A stretch of 64,000 nt of DNA from Paraphysomonas bandaiensis (GCA_965644295.1 CBFFRP010000041.1:288854-352853), one strand, 5' to 3'. Numbered from the stretch's first letter, positions 1-12,562 are shown. Notes: a model not told the origin generated them from the letters alone. Made by a program: numbers and translations.

Positions 1-301
1 CAGAGGTGTGCAGCTGTTTTGTTTGGAATGTTTTGTTTGACTCTCCACTTTCAGAACTCGCAGAACTAATGATTATCTATCGTCTATACGAAATATATTA
101 CAGGTTGTTGTTTTAGTGTAATTGTTGTTGATATTGTTGATTGCAGTATTGTGTAGGTGGCCAATATACCTACGAAGAAAGACAAGTTTTCTGTTATAAA
201 AAAGTGAGAGGTACTATATATATAATATATATTGTTGTAATATTAGGCATGTGTACAACAGCGCCCATGATTACGTTCTCTATCTGAAAAGCCACCTGCA
301 G

Positions 302-1225
302 ATGGCTGAGTCTAGGATTGATCGAGCTCAGATATCATCTGCGAACGAGTCAGTGATAGACAGGTAGTGTGTTTTCATGAGTATGATTACTTGCGTGGCA
401 TGAATATTCCGTACAGACTAGGCGAGGGGCAAGCCATGGAATCGCAGGTAAGATTAGGCTAGTTAAATTCTGTTACGATTCAATTGTCTGTACAGGGATA
501 TGTTCGTATTGGGACGTTGGAAGATGGACCTCCGCTGTCAATATCGCAACTGTTCAGAAATGCAGGAGTAGCAATGGCTTTGGTGAACGTTGAAGGTTGC
601 TTAGTAGCATGCAACAAAGCTTTTGTTCAACTCACTAAGTTTACGAGGTACATATTTTATGTAGTATTTAGAGCACTAGCACGTACTCTTGGATGTCATT
701 TTGTTCTGTAGTATCGTATTGTTAGCTGAATTCTGAATATGTGGCACCACTGTGATATATATGTTGCAGTGTTTGCATGTGTTGTACCGGTAGTACAGCT
801 GCTGTTAGTCTTGTCTCTTGTATTCAGCTCATGGACTCATGGACTCTCCCTTTTTCCACAGAGAAGATGTGGAATCCAAACGTATTTCGGTGTTGAACTT
901 TGTTTCTGTTCGTGCGTGGAGTGAAATGTCTCATATGAATCAGGCGGTGAGGTTATTGTGGAGCCCATGTATATTTAGAGATCGTGAAGAGCTCTGCGTG
1001 GTGTCTATATGGCTTGTACTTGGTGACAACCCCGACCAGGTTGGGTGCTTTCATATGTCAATAAGTCCTGCTAGTGAATGCACAGGTAGTCAGATAACTA
1101 CAGTACCTTCGTTTCTGTCTAACAAGGTGGAATGTATTGTAGATTCCACTGAATCTAGCACTTGTCTCAAGCCCTCGTCAATTGCTGATTTCGTTCAGAG
1201 TTTTGAATCAATTGAGCAAATCTAG
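302..1225 (+). CDS. Single-PAS-domain protein (202 aa, 4 exons)
   Basis: Model: exons 302-363, 417-447, 496-647 and 862-1225; all joins are GT-AG and keep one frame to a TAG at 1223-1225. The first ATG follows AT-rich sequence. Residues about 40-125 read as a PAS sensor fold: the segment around LVNVEGCLVACNKAF is followed by the typical helix TKFTREDVESK, and that motif is created by joining exons 3 and 4, which supports the 214-nt third intron. PAS domains bind small ligands or mediate dimerisation. No kinase, bHLH or DNA-binding domain is attached, so the output is unknown. The tail after residue 150 is Ser/Thr rich and unfamiliar. The PAS call is firm; exon edges are by eye. Confidence 0.72.
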
Positions 1226-2609
1226 TGTTTAGCACTTATTTACAGACCCCAAAGTTACATCTTTGGTATCAATATGTTTTGTTGTTGTTTTCAAAATACT
1301 TTTTTAACTCATATGCAGTATGCAGTATAAATAGCGTTTTAGTTTGTAGAGTGTTTTATTACTCATTAGTCGTTGTGATAAAAGCTAGTTTATGCTTTAT
1401 TATAAAAATATATTAAATTATCAACATATAGTGTTAATTACAAGACAATTATTACAACACATGTGTTTCATAGTCATATTTAAGTTATGCTTAGTAAGAG
1501 TTGTCTACATCACAAGTGTAGTTTGTAGAGAAATGCTTTATATACTGGTAAATATTAAATACGGTTTACTAGTATTTACTATTGGTCATTTTAATCGTTG
1601 AGAAAAGTTTATAGTAATTACACTGGATAGACTCTTCATTATAATTGCATACACAATTGTGTGTGTAGTCATGTAAGACATATCAACCACTGCTCAACTT
1701 TCATATCTTGAATCGTCATGATACAATACTTCAGTTTCACAGTTATAGCTATATTAGTATCTTTGGCTACGTATTACTGTTTTTCACATTGTATTTAACG
1801 TATTCTACAGTATTATCTTAGAGAACCATACGTATTCCAACAACTAGATCATATGAATCACAGTAAATAAATAATCCGTATACTTCGCATCTTAAACAAT
1901 AGTTTTGAAAAGAGATTTGTACTCAACCAGAGCACTATTTTATTGTCGTGAGATGTACTGTACAATCTCTTATAATATTTTAGTGTATATATCATATATA
2001 GTATATATAATTTTAGTCTGTGCTGCAGGATTCATTCATTCATTCATTCATTCATTTTATAAATATGTACGTGAGTACACAAAAAATGATTAACACAGAA
2101 CACAGTTCAAAATAATATATACACATTTTTCTTCTGTATCTAGCAATTCGTTACGACGGTGGAGACAGTTCGTTACAATGATTGCAACAGTTCGTCGTTC
2201 TGTAATAGTTTAGTGTCGTGATCACTGATTAATATAGTGAATTTTAACGTGGTGAATAATACACACTAGCAATACACCAATCGGCTTCAATCTAACAACA
2301 GCATCACAGTGAAATTCCTTTATTCATAGTCAAAAGTATCTTTTAGTCATGAACTTCTAAACATAACATTTGTGAAGTTCAACGATAAAATGATTTTGAA
2401 CATTATTCTACCTCTACCAAGAAACCTGTAGTTGAAAACCTACGTTAAACCTCACTATAATAACATTCGCCTTTTCACATTGAAATTTCAAACCGTACTA
2501 TAGTCAAGACGAACCACACAGAAAGTAAATAAAAGTATATTAAAACAATACGAAGACATTAAACATTACCGGAATACTCAGATATATAACAGTACTCTAC
2601 AGGTACCTA
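1226..2609. other. Intergenic, AT-rich, no gene seen
   Basis: This stretch lies between the 3' end of the PAS gene and the 3' end of the POP5 gene on the other strand, so the two genes converge here. It is AT-rich with many stops in all frames. It holds an (ATTC)n run near 2030-2056. I see no RNA gene or transposon end. Confidence 0.6.
2029..2056. repeat. (ATTC)n microsatellite
   Basis: Six consecutive ATTC units are visible in the spacer between the PAS and POP5 genes. This is a simple sequence repeat with no evident function. Confidence 0.9.
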
Positions 2610-3154
2610 CTATAAATCTATGTTATCAATTGTGGATTGTAAACGTGACAGATGCTTTTCTTTTTCGTCAGAATTATACACTAAAGATGACGTAACTGCA
2701 CTCTCACAGAGACTGCGTAAACTTTTGGTGCACGTTCGAGCACAGCTAGCAATCTTTAGTGTCCGTAACGACACCGGGATTTTCTTAAGTTCAGTGATGC
2801 AGAGTAGCGCAAAGCAGCATTCAGAGTAGTCAGACCTGGATAATAAATGTTATAAACCAACCCGATACTGGCCTCTAATGTACCTCGGTGTACGAACAAC
2901 ATATATAAGACTGTTGTTGTCTAGGAATCTGACAAACGAATTCAAACCAAATGCTCCGTATCCACAATCTCCAAATAATGTGAGTATTTTTTCCTGGTGG
3001 ATAATTCAGTGCATGTATTTATAGTGTAAGTGTCATATACCCGCAGAGCACTTTGCACATCATTAGCAGAGATTATGTCTCCGACCTGCTCTCCATTCCA
3101 CGATGGATCCACGAGAACTTGTCCCACAATGTATCGGAATTTTAATCTGACCAT
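2610..3154 (-). CDS. POP5: RNase P/MRP protein subunit POP5 (154 aa, 3 exons)
   Basis: Model on the minus strand: exons 3041-3154, 2869-2993 and 2610-2835. The joined frame has 155 codons including TAG. The product starts MVRLKFRYI, the hallmark POP5/Rpp14 opening (human MVRFKHRYL, from family knowledge). It continues with a FGDCGYGAFG block in exon 2, a VVRTPR strand, and LRTLKIASCARTC in exon 3, matching the family order of fGd-G, R-cR and l-GtiR-C. POP5 is a core subunit of nuclear RNase P and RNase MRP, which mature tRNA 5' ends and rRNA precursors. Length fits the family (about 150-165 aa). The intron 2836-2868 is only 33 nt but is needed to restore both the frame and the conserved C-terminal block. 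The gene is easy to miss because each exon is short. Confidence 0.8.
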
Positions 3155-6053
3155 AGGTCCAGTTAGTTCCAGTGGAAGAGTGTTAGCTCCTGTTCACTTA
3201 CATGCCCCATACACAACACACATACCATACATAGACACTTCGCTCATTGGATGAGACGTATACTATATACTCATATATTATGGTATTCCCACAGCAATAC
3301 ACGTTTTTGTGACTCTACAATGTCTTGAAACCCGGGATTTTGGGTAATCTAGAGTGAATACTCTGGATATATTTCATGACCAGCCTCGACTGCTGTACAT
3401 GCATACACACAGCAGATGATACTCAACATATCAGTGTATCATTGATCTCAGCTCTTCCGTAAACGACGTGTGTGAGGTATAAGGAAGGCGAGTCGTTCCT
3501 CCCTATGAGTAACTACGAAGAGGGACGGTACATAACTACAGCACTACAGATACCAGTGCGGCTATATATATATACATAGGCTAGGGCATATACACACTAG
3601 GGAATCTCTCGTAGGATTAACATCAGTCTGTATGTACGGGACAATGAATACAACTGAGGTGTCATATTTACAGTATGTTACAGTATGATGTACTGTGGAG
3701 AGGAATTCATTCATCCCAGACGAAGTCATCCACAGAGCACATGCAGCGCAAGTATCAGTGAACATGTGTGAACAGTATCACTTACTTCATATTATATATA
3801 CCGTCTTGTGTGTGATTATTCCTATCTTAAGCTTTATCGCTAATTAAATACTTCGAATTCCTTTCAACTTGTTGAAGAAGTTATGTAGGATTATTCAGCT
3901 AGTCTACTGGACACACCATCGCTATTGCTAACTGAGCACACAAACCGGCTTATTAGCTAATTCTGGGTCTGTTCCGACACCTTTGTTATTGAATATTCTA
4001 GAGCAGCCTGTGAAAATTTCCACCCCATATGAAAGTGTTGAACAGGTTGCATTGATGCTGAAAGAGCTGAAGTAAAAATGCAAAAAGTTCTTTTAGTCAA
4101 AAGCCAAGTTTACTAGCCGTGGAACGTGACAAATGTGTAGAAGTATAAAAGTGGCACTGCCGCTGATGACACCTCAAGGGAAACAGGCTGAAGAAAGTCG
4201 AAAAAAAATGGTCGCTGGTATATAAGAGTTTACATATAATATTGACGACTCTGATGAGGAATGGGGTACTGTAAGTATAAGTGTAGGCTAGTTCTGTAAT
4301 CTACGGAAAATCAAGCCTTTGATTCGGCGATTTGTAAACCCCAAAGCATTTCTTCTTCGACAACCCAAAGCAAACATCACTTTTCAATTAGCTATATTAC
4401 GAGCTCTTTGGTCCTCCACAAATGTCATATATTTGTTTTGACCGTTGGTGGTAAACAATGTACACACACAAATAGGGGGAGGGGAGGAATGCCTAAGTGA
4501 CGTGAGCTGGCTCCTTTCACTCCCCCTATTTGTGTGTTGGTGTTGAGTGCGAGGCTCTTGGCGTTTTGACTGTTCAGGAATGATGGTGTGGGTTTGAAAA
4601 TAAAAAGTTCTCTCGCTTGAGTAATAGCCCTTGAAACCGTACTAATTTTTGCACTAAATAATACATGGTATTTATTTTGCATTGACTATAAGTGAATAAT
4701 TTGGCCTGTAGTATCTACCAGCTCTAGCACCATGTATCCCTCTGTTGACCACCTCAACCCAATAGCTGTCTCCATGAATACTGTATATGAAAATCAAGTG
4801 CCCTTGTGCGCTTTGCCCCTGACAACTTTTTTGTAGTAAGTGCATCAGTAATTTCCAGGTTACCGTTTACCATATTCGATGGTGTGATTTAACAATTTTC
4901 TCAAAAGCCATTTCAAATCATCTATAGATAGGTATCTCACGTGCTCTTATTATTAGCAATAGGCGCTTAAAACCTGCGCTCCATATCATTAGGCACGTCC
5001 AGATTCCAGATGAATTGCGGTATTAGATGTATCTACATGCTTGATGACACCCATCTTCCTGAAATGTTCGCATATTCCTAAAAACCTGAGTATTATTTCC
5101 TTCATTGAACCGTCCTATACATACAAGTTGAGCTTGTTGGGTTTTCGCCATATTTACACTGCCTGCTACTATCACATACTTCTGTATTCGCACCTCCTTC
5201 TATTAGTCACATCATTCACCGAATCGTTTTCAGAATGATGATCAGTGAATTCAAATATACAGAAACTTTATTCAATTTTCTCCTCTTCCGCACTCATCCT
5301 CCGCAATATGAAGTAGTTGTTTACTGGGATTCGTATCAATCAGTTGTCAGTTAATTGACGCATGTTATAGGCAATTATGCTTGCAATTATTACTTTCTGT
5401 CCCAATTAATTGACAATTAAAATAGTATATACTATACAGTATATATAGCTTACTCAACGATTCATTCTAGTAGCAACGATTCATGTGTACCTCTAAATGA
5501 CGAGGAGTCACTCTTGAGAAAATCAATAATAACAATCTAAGCTCTATTGAACTTTCTACATTATTGTATGTGGCACACACTACACACGGACTATATAGTG
5601 TTGTATATTCAATAATATTATTATTGCTGAGGGGCTATCTATAGTATTGCAATATATTGTTCCCTAGCCTTGGTATATATGTATATATTGTATTCCATAA
5701 AGTCAACCTTTGACTACAAGAACTGTTGGCGTCTGATGCGAGAATGAGAAGAGTAGTTTTGTTCACATGAATTGAGTGAAAGAGACTGCATGATTTGTAC
5801 TCCTCTATTAAACTATATCAATCCTATATATCATATTGCGATATTTTTACATAATTTATAAAAATATAGCATTCTCTTCTTACTGCCTTCGTCAACTTAA
5901 AAATAATGCAGTTGTAGTTCACTTCACCAACTAAAAATTAACCGTCAAGTACAGTCAACACAGTATTTAGTAAATATTCAAATGTAATGTAATGGCACTT
6001 ACTACGAGAAGAGAGCAAAAAGTATTATACTATTGTTTACATGTCGAACGAAT
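3155..6053. other. Long intergenic spacer with decayed sequence
   Basis: No convincing gene lies between POP5 and the 3' end of the CDK gene. Around 3880-4120 there are runs that look like broken coding sequence with stops; I cannot name a source. A perfect 18-bp hairpin stem occurs at 4464-4537. Near 4950-4985 a TTATTATTAGCAATAGGCGC string resembles the dispersed repeats at 38.8 and 43.3 kb. Confidence 0.5.
4464..4537. repeat. Hairpin with 18-bp perfect arms
   Basis: Arm 4464-4481 (ACACACAAATAGGGGGAG) is the exact reverse complement of 4520-4537. The 38-nt loop also contains partly self-complementary stretches. It could be a MITE core, a terminator or a small-RNA hairpin; the sequence alone does not decide. 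Confidence 0.75.
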
Positions 6054-7664
6054 TCATTTATTGTTCTGTACATAATTAGGAGAGGTACAATGGTGACTTG
6101 GCATGGACTTGTCAGGTAGCTGAGAATTTCCAGGTGAGGGAGGTGGAGGTGGTGGCCCGGAAGGAGGAGGTGGAGGCGGACGAAATTTACGGTACTGCGA
6201 GTTCCTCCAACTTGTCTTTTTCCTGTCGTGACCTGTTGAAGTTGATAAACCATTCACGCTCACTGCATTCCGGTCCCTACAACTAACGGAAGTCACTTCT
6301 GTCTCCCGGCAGGTGACAGGGTCCACTCCATCACAAGTTCCGGCTATTGTGGTTGGTACCAAAGGCAGACGATAGGGTGGCAGCGTGCCACCGTCCGCAG
6401 TAAAAAATACGTGATCCATCGCAGCTGCGGCACTTATACGCTGTAAAACGAACAAAGTTATCATCTATGTTATACTGATATCATCTCACCTCATCAGGAT
6501 TAAGACAGAGTAATTCTTCCAGTAGTAGAATGACATTGGCGGGGAATTTTTCAAACCGCTCTCGAATACGACAAGGATACTCTTTCGATATCTGATATTT
6601 CTCCCACCCTTCGCACAGCTTAAGCCGATCTGCTGCTGAACCAGTAGGACTTCCACACAGTTCATACACAGCCTCTAGTTGATCGATTTCTTTCTTTGGA
6701 CGCCCCGGCCAAATAATGTCTCTTGTCATCATCTCCACCATCACACATCTGAAACGGCAAGAAATGTCGTAAGGCTTCAATCTTTGACAACAAAGCTGGT
6801 AGCTTACCCCACTGACCACATATCTACCTCGGGCCCGTATCGTCTGGATTCTAATAACAATTCTGGGCAGCGATACCAAAGCGTGACCACTGTGCCAGTC
6901 ATCCTACAGGCACTCTTTAAAAATGGAAGAAGAAAGACACATGGAATCGAGCTATCATACCTTTGGGAGTTGCAGAGGTATGACCTCGCCAGTCCCCAGT
7001 CAGCTATTTTAAGCCTATTATCCCTACCGATTAAAATGTTTGCGCCCTTTATATCTCGATGCAAAATTTTATGCTGGTGCATATATTTTACTCCAGAAAG
7101 GAGTTGCTTTGCATAGCACCGAATATGATCATGTGATAGAGTCTGGAATTAGACATCAATAGATGAGCACATGATAAATACATTGTACACATAAGACGCG
7201 CTACCATGTGTTTAGATGCTATCAGGGTACTCAAGTTAAAGTCCATTAACTCTAAAACCATAAATACTGCCCCTTCTTCTATTCCATGACCAGCATTCCT
7301 TGAGTCTAAGCAACAAAATGAATCGCTAATACAACGACATCAAACCATACCCTCATCACATGACAGTATTTCTAACAAGCTGATTATATTTTCATGTTTG
7401 ATGGATTTTAGTATCTTGATTTCTCTCATGGCGGTGACTGGGAACCCATGTTTCTCCGTCTTCATCTTCACCATCTTAAGCGCCACACTCTTGTGTGTAG
7501 TGCGGTCGGTTGCGCGGAACACTGCCCCGTATACGCCGGACCCTATCTCCTTATCGATGTTCATGCAGCTCACATCACGTGTATCTGTTGACGGGTCATG
7601 TCAGATACGCATATATCATGTGAGTTATCATACATCTCCTACGCTTATTTCTGGAGTCGTCCAT
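6054..7664 (-). CDS. CDK9/CDK12-like cyclin-dependent kinase with polyproline tail (426 aa, 7 exons)
   Basis: Exons on the minus strand: 7643-7664, 7351-7584, 7205-7305, 6961-7142, 6808-6903, 6490-6748 and 6054-6440, all GT-AG and in frame. Glycine loop GSGVYG, then VALKM with the ATP-binding Lys. The cyclin-contact helix reads FPVTAMREIKIL, a variant of PITALRE/PITAIRE. Catalytic loop HRDIKGAN (Asp about 149), magnesium motif DWG instead of DFG (about 167-169), T-loop RMTGTVVTLWYR with the activating Thr kept, and insert PGRPKKEID. The C-terminal tail holds two PPPPPP runs. The helix and tail point to the transcriptional CDKs (CDK9 of P-TEFb, CDK12/13) that phosphorylate RNA polymerase II, rather than cell-cycle CDKs. 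Start is the ATG of a 22-nt first exon; an alternative is the ATG at 7562-7564. Confidence 0.85.
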
Positions 7665-8136
7665 ACCAGTAAATGACCGCAGCTAACTGTAACAATAAAC
7701 AAATAGGTGGACTGATGTATAGACGGAGCAGTGGGGTTTAATGCTGTGTATGTATGATAGAATAGATATGCATGAGGTCAGAGTGTTGAGTACGCGTTTA
7801 CTTGTACAGTAACATTGTACTGATGTACATCCAGCAGTACTGCGGTACAGTGCAGTGTGACCCGCGGTACTACGACGTACTGCTGTATTTGTGTGTTTCT
7901 ATCGTGTGTGGTTGGTCATCTAGACTTCTTGCGAGTCGTACTGTGCGTATTCTATACCTACAGCAGTATATACCAGTGTCATACAACATATCCATATACA
8001 GAGCAGCGCAGAAGATACAGTTGTATGACACTGGCGGTCTAACGTGACGTTGAGCGATATATACATGCATGTTATGCTCAGAGTTACATTTGCTCAGGCC
8101 CTGATACATTTGCACTATATATATCACTGACCTACA
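7665..8136. promoter_or_regulatory. Divergent intergenic region with palindromic tracts
   Basis: This 470-bp spacer separates the 5' ends of the minus-strand CDK gene and the plus-strand SnoaL-like gene, so it probably carries both promoters. From about 7800 to 8000 it is full of GTAC-centred palindromes and near-repeats of CAGTA/TACTG. No TATA box or known binding site can be assigned. Confidence 0.45.
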
Positions 8137-8705
8137 ATGATGAGATTCATTCCCCGTAGTACCTCATCCTTTATGATGAGTAAGTGGTATGGTGCACAGG
8201 CCAGGAAGGTACATTCTAAGAATATCTCTGCTTGTCGACATGAGATAGTGAATATCATGCACGAATTTATGTGGTGTATTGATAAAAACGAACCAGAGAG
8301 GTTTGCCGATCTGTTCACCGATACTGGTACTGTACTAATTGCAAAGACTGGAACCAGTATTACTGGGAGGGACAACCTAATGGAGTTATGCTCTGGACTA
8401 CATCAGCGATTCGCTCCTGCATTGCATTTTGTAAGTCATCGTATCATCTTTTCCTTTGTTGTCATATATCTGTAATTTAGGAATCTAATATTGTGCTTGA
8501 CATTTCTTGCGATTCGAGTGCCAGCAATAAATCCTATTGGTATGCAGTGCTTGGCGGAGATATCATTTCCACGGGATTCCACTACGACCAATTTGCAACA
8601 ACAACCGATATTAATGGTAATCTTGTTTGGAAATTTAATCATCGTATCGTGGAACATCACTGGACGAAGAGTGGGGGCCATGAAAACTACAAACAACATG
8701 AATAA
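8137..8705 (+). CDS. SnoaL/NTF2-like protein (172 aa, 2 exons)
   Basis: Exons 8137-8430 and 8481-8705; the 50-nt intron begins GTAAGT and ends TTTAG, with phase 0 on both sides. Residues about 45-165 fit the cone-shaped alpha+beta fold of the SnoaL_4/NTF2-like group: a first helix with MHEFMWCIDKNEPERFADLF, an ITGRDNLMEL segment, and closing beta strands with W-Y-Vl and W-K-F-N-H-R-I-V patterns. Such proteins range from polyketide cyclases to binding or scaffold proteins, so no substrate is proposed. The first 25 residues are Met/Ser/Arg rich and could be a targeting sequence. Start is the first ATG in the exon; an adjacent second ATG is equivalent. Confidence 0.75.
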
Positions 8706-10180
8706 TGGCTCTAAACGTTACTGCAATACACTATAGAATCTGTAGAAGTGATAGAAACATGTGAATAATTTTATGGCTAGGTATTTAATCTAAATGATAA
8801 GTAGTTATTGTATTAGTCTTCAAGCGCTTACTACTCAAACACGGTGCCTTCTGCGTAACACGTAGTCACATCGGTTATGGGTTTTGACAGCATATGCACA
8901 CAGGTATATCGTTGAGTACTTGAGGACATGACATCGATTTTATACATACACATGACACATGTACAAGGATACGTTGTAGTGCAATATAATAGGACTAAAT
9001 GATAAGAAACGAGAAAATCTAATTTATACAGGAGAAAGAAAAGATATTACATTTGTGTAACCTCAGAATGTCACATTTACAATGGTATAATAATTTCCTC
9101 GCGTGTTCACAAGACTTAAAAGGGACTCAGGAGATGAGCGGAGACGCTAGTACGATCATGGATATTGGAGGGACGAACAGAAGACAGATCTGTCGGAACA
9201 GATTTAAATGAAGGGAAGGCATTTCCGGTTATGAGGAGCCGGATTACGCTGCCTTCATGTAGAGATTTACCTGTTAAAATGGAATAGAGAATAGAGTGTC
9301 TGAATTTGCAAAATCTGCACTATTTGGGGGAAAGCCGGCGACTTTTGCTGAATATTTTGGGAAGTGTGAAATCAGAGTGAGCGGAGTAATATAGGCACTA
9401 ATCGAAACTGTTTTAATGTACCAGTTGATCAGACATCGACAAATATGGTCGAGTAGACTTCCTGAAAAGTAGCTGTCAGTATATAGGCGCCAACATCGTC
9501 TGACAGCATTGGACGTTGTCATATTGTATCATACAGAAGAAAACTATGTTCCTGCTGCGCGAGTACAAAGGTGGATGTTTATGCACCCCCGACAGCCCAC
9601 GTGAGTGCACTAAGCGAATCATGTAACTTGTTATTTGGTCACGCAACAGTACAGCCGCAGCACAATACGGTCTATGCATGTATATGTGTGTGGGTGTTCT
9701 GTATGTGTGTGTGTGTATCTGCTGCGGTATTATTCATATGATCATACGAGTCTCTCTCCTCATGAGGAGCACACACCACTATACACCACTATGACCACAC
9801 ACTGTTGATAGTCCTCACTCGTGTCTGTGAGTAGAGGCAGCAGCAGAGCCTCTGAATCATGTACTCATATATGCATATATCCACATCACATTCACTTCGA
9901 AGTCACTCACAGGAGCACTCTCATAATGGTAGACAACTGTCCAGTTTATGTGGGAAACCCCAGGTTTGTTGGAGAAACCATCCAGTAAAACCATGGTTTT
10001 ATAGTCAGAAGCCTTATGCATGTACAGCAGTATGTACATGTATGTGTGTGTGTGTATGTATGTACAGTATACTGTGAGTGTAGGAGGAGCTCGAGCGGGT
10101 GTTGTATTGGAGGATTTCAGAGTGGGTTGCGGTGTTGAGGTGGAATATATGCAGCTGTTTTCTTTAATTGAGAGTGTTGC
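8706..10180. other. Intergenic spacer, GT-rich toward its right end
   Basis: No supported gene. Several open frames on the minus strand near 9.3-10.2 kb lack family features and are low in complexity. GT/TG microsatellite tracts occur near 9680-9720 and 10030-10065, just upstream of the glycosyltransferase start. Confidence 0.5.
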
Positions 10181-11452
10181 ATGAAGTGTTTGTTGTTGTT
10201 TTTGTTTCCTGTGTTGTGTGTGTGTATATATGGGGATGGTCGAGTGGGGCTGTCGCCTGTTATCGGAGTGCCTCATACATTCGCCCAATACATCATCGAT
10301 AAGTTTAACTCAGATGAGAATGAGAGGATGGCGGAGGCTTTGTCTCGCACAGGCTCAAAGACTATTGATCGGTGGACGGCGAGCAGCAGTCCGTTTATAA
10401 CGGGTAACGGGTTCCGTCAGCTGTGCTTCCCTCATGTTATCGATAAGGCGGGGGGGAGGTGCAATGTGTCTACGGCTATCATGCAGGCTGTTCCGAGTGG
10501 TATGTTTATATTGTTATGTGAGATGGAGTGACTTGTAGCTGTTAGGGAAGTGCCTGTACATAACATCAGACTGTATGGGTAAGGTTATCAATGAATTTCT
10601 CCCAACTGTTCGCAATAAGATTACGCTTGTGGTTCACAATGGCGATCAATCTGTGCCTGACGGCCAGACTGATAAGCAGCTAGGTTGGTGATTGCATTCG
10701 TGGCGATAGTCTGTGACTGTTTTGTAGGGTTACAGACGTGGAAGACCTTACCAACTTTACAGGCCGCTCAAGAAAACGGAAATATATTGGCTGTACACGC
10801 ACAAAATCTTTGGTGGACCGATTGGCGTACTATTCCGCGGCCTTCCTGGCTTCATTGTCTTCCGATTGGTTTGGAAAATAGAGGTTGGTCAAAAGGAGGC
10901 AATTTGGTCAATTACATCAACATGATTCGGGAGGTAGTTCTAGGTCGTCCTGCGGACTACCACCTGCATAGTCGTCCTTTGCTTCTAGTTGCCTTCTCCC
11001 CCAAAAGAATATCCCCAGACAGGAAGACAGCTCTAGACGCTCTTGCCCTAAACGCGGCTGGTACCTCTGTTCCCTTCTACAATCGCACTGCCCTCCCACA
11101 TGGCCATTGGTTGCAGGCTATAGGACTTCACCGGTTTACGCTTTGCCCCTTCGGGCATGGACTTGACACGCACCGACTGTGGGAAGTTTTACTGATGGGT
11201 GGCGTGCCAGTTGTGCGCCGTAGCTCTATAACCTCTTGTCTGGATGACTCAGACAACCAGTTAGGAGATGTTATAAGAGGCTCTTTGCCAATTGTGGTTG
11301 TAGACTCATGGTCTGATGTCACGAAAGAGTTTTTGGAAACCAAATGGGTTGAACTAAGTTCACCTCGGGAACCTGGTCGAGAATGGGACTACAGCAGAAT
11401 TATACTGTCTCACTGGGAGAAGCGTATACTCAGTGGCCACAGAAGAGTTTAG
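10181..11452 (+). CDS. Exostosin-like glycosyltransferase, secretory (385 aa, 3 exons)
   Basis: Exons 10181-10499, 10570-10683 and 10728-11452, with phase 1 at both joins. The N-terminus (MKCLLLFLFPVLCVCIY) is a clear signal peptide or signal anchor, so the enzyme should work in the ER/Golgi. The C-terminal half has the exostosin-type nucleotide-sugar block: LCPFGHGLDTHRLWEVLLMG, then GVPVV, then LPIVVVDSWSDV; in GT47-like enzymes this pattern binds the donor. The motif is family knowledge; the actual sugar and acceptor cannot be read from the sequence. Length is short for animal exostosins and matches the single-domain versions common in algae and protists. Exon 3 carries nearly all catalytic features. 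Confidence 0.75.
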
Positions 11453-11896
11453 AGAAGTAGTACGTAGACACAGATTGATTTTTTAGGGTTAGATTGAAAT
11501 GTTGATGTTTGTGCGCGCAAATCGGAATCTTTGGGATGAGACTATAGCTCAGAAAGTTATTCTAAAATTTAGCAATAGAATTAAATTGCAATGCGATTAA
11601 TTGAATGCTTGATTAATAATTGCAATTACTGTTGTTGGATATCTGTCACCATCATTTCCAATTTATTGTTACGCAAGCCTCGCGAGTGCAGTGTAGTAGG
11701 TATGTGATTATAATGCCATTACCATGAATGGTTACCAGGCCCTGACGTAGGTACCACGTATGAATAGCAGTTGATCACTTAGTAGTGATGTTTCAACCAA
11801 ACTATCGACATGTGTAAAATCACTTCTCCACTAAGAGCGACAGTGAGTGCACACTTGGTGCTTGCGGTGACGCACATGCAGCTTTCGCACTATCAC
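11453..11896. other. Spacer with an orphan hAT end and repeat debris
   Basis: Between the glycosyltransferase and the copia remnant. It includes a hAT-type right end at 11711-11744 (separate entry). An inverted short copy of the 38.9/43.4-kb dispersed repeat (AAGCTGC-TGTGCGT-CCGCAAGCACCAAG on the minus strand) lies at about 11846-11892. Confidence 0.5.
11711..11744. mobile_element. Orphan hAT-type terminal inverted repeat
   Basis: The string ending GGTTACCAGGCCCTG is the same as the right end of the hAT element at 42490-43235, and the preceding CCATTACCATGAATG is close to that element's subterminal sequence. No matching left end is visible within a kilobase, so this is a broken copy. Confidence 0.7.
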
Positions 11897-12506
11897 TCAA
11901 AGCAAACGCAGTGAGCAATATGTTCTCGAATGAAGTGATATCGAATTGCGATATTTTCGTACGGCAATGATGACTGCACCTTTATTATCGCACCAAATAG
12001 TTGTGGAGAATGGAAGTTTGAAACCAATTTCTGATAATAAAGAGCGTAGCCGTACTGACGATAAGGCCATATAGTCTTCAGTAGACGACAGTGCCACTGT
12101 TGTCTGTAATCGAGATTGCCATGATATAAGACAATTACCTATGAAAAATGTAAAAGCTGTAGAGGACCGTCGAGTGTGGTGACATCGCGTGTTATCCTGA
12201 CAATGTTATGTGGGATCAATGATTGTATTCATGCAAATCATAATTGAATGAGAGCAACATTGGTGAATGAATTGGTTTACAATTAGACATATTGATTTTT
12301 TTCAGTAGTTTGGTGACATATTGTTCCTGACTTAGAGTCGTGATATTCATATCGAAGTCCTGGTGAATGGAAATGCCTAAACAATAATCTAAGAGTCCGA
12401 GATCCGTAATTTCGAACTTCTTGGCTAGACAGTTTTTGAAGTCTTGAATATCAGTGTCTAATGCAGATGCGATGATAATGTCATCAACAATAATGGCGAT
12501 GAACAT
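11897..12506 (-). mobile_element. Decayed Ty1/copia fragment (RT and RNase H)
   Basis: On the minus strand, 12216-12506 encodes an RT palm segment with the copia-type VDDIIIA active-site motif followed by KFEITDLGLLDYCLGI. Next, 11897-12097 encodes the RNase H start ALSSTEDYMALS and WCDNKGA. The two pieces are in different frames with stops between, and nothing upstream (gag, integrase) survives. It is a 5'-truncated relic and is clearly older than the element at 56-64 kb. Confidence 0.85.
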
Positions 12507-12562
12507 AATCTTGCCATCGATCTGTTTTTTTTAATATACAAGGATCAGATATTAGTCTTGTT

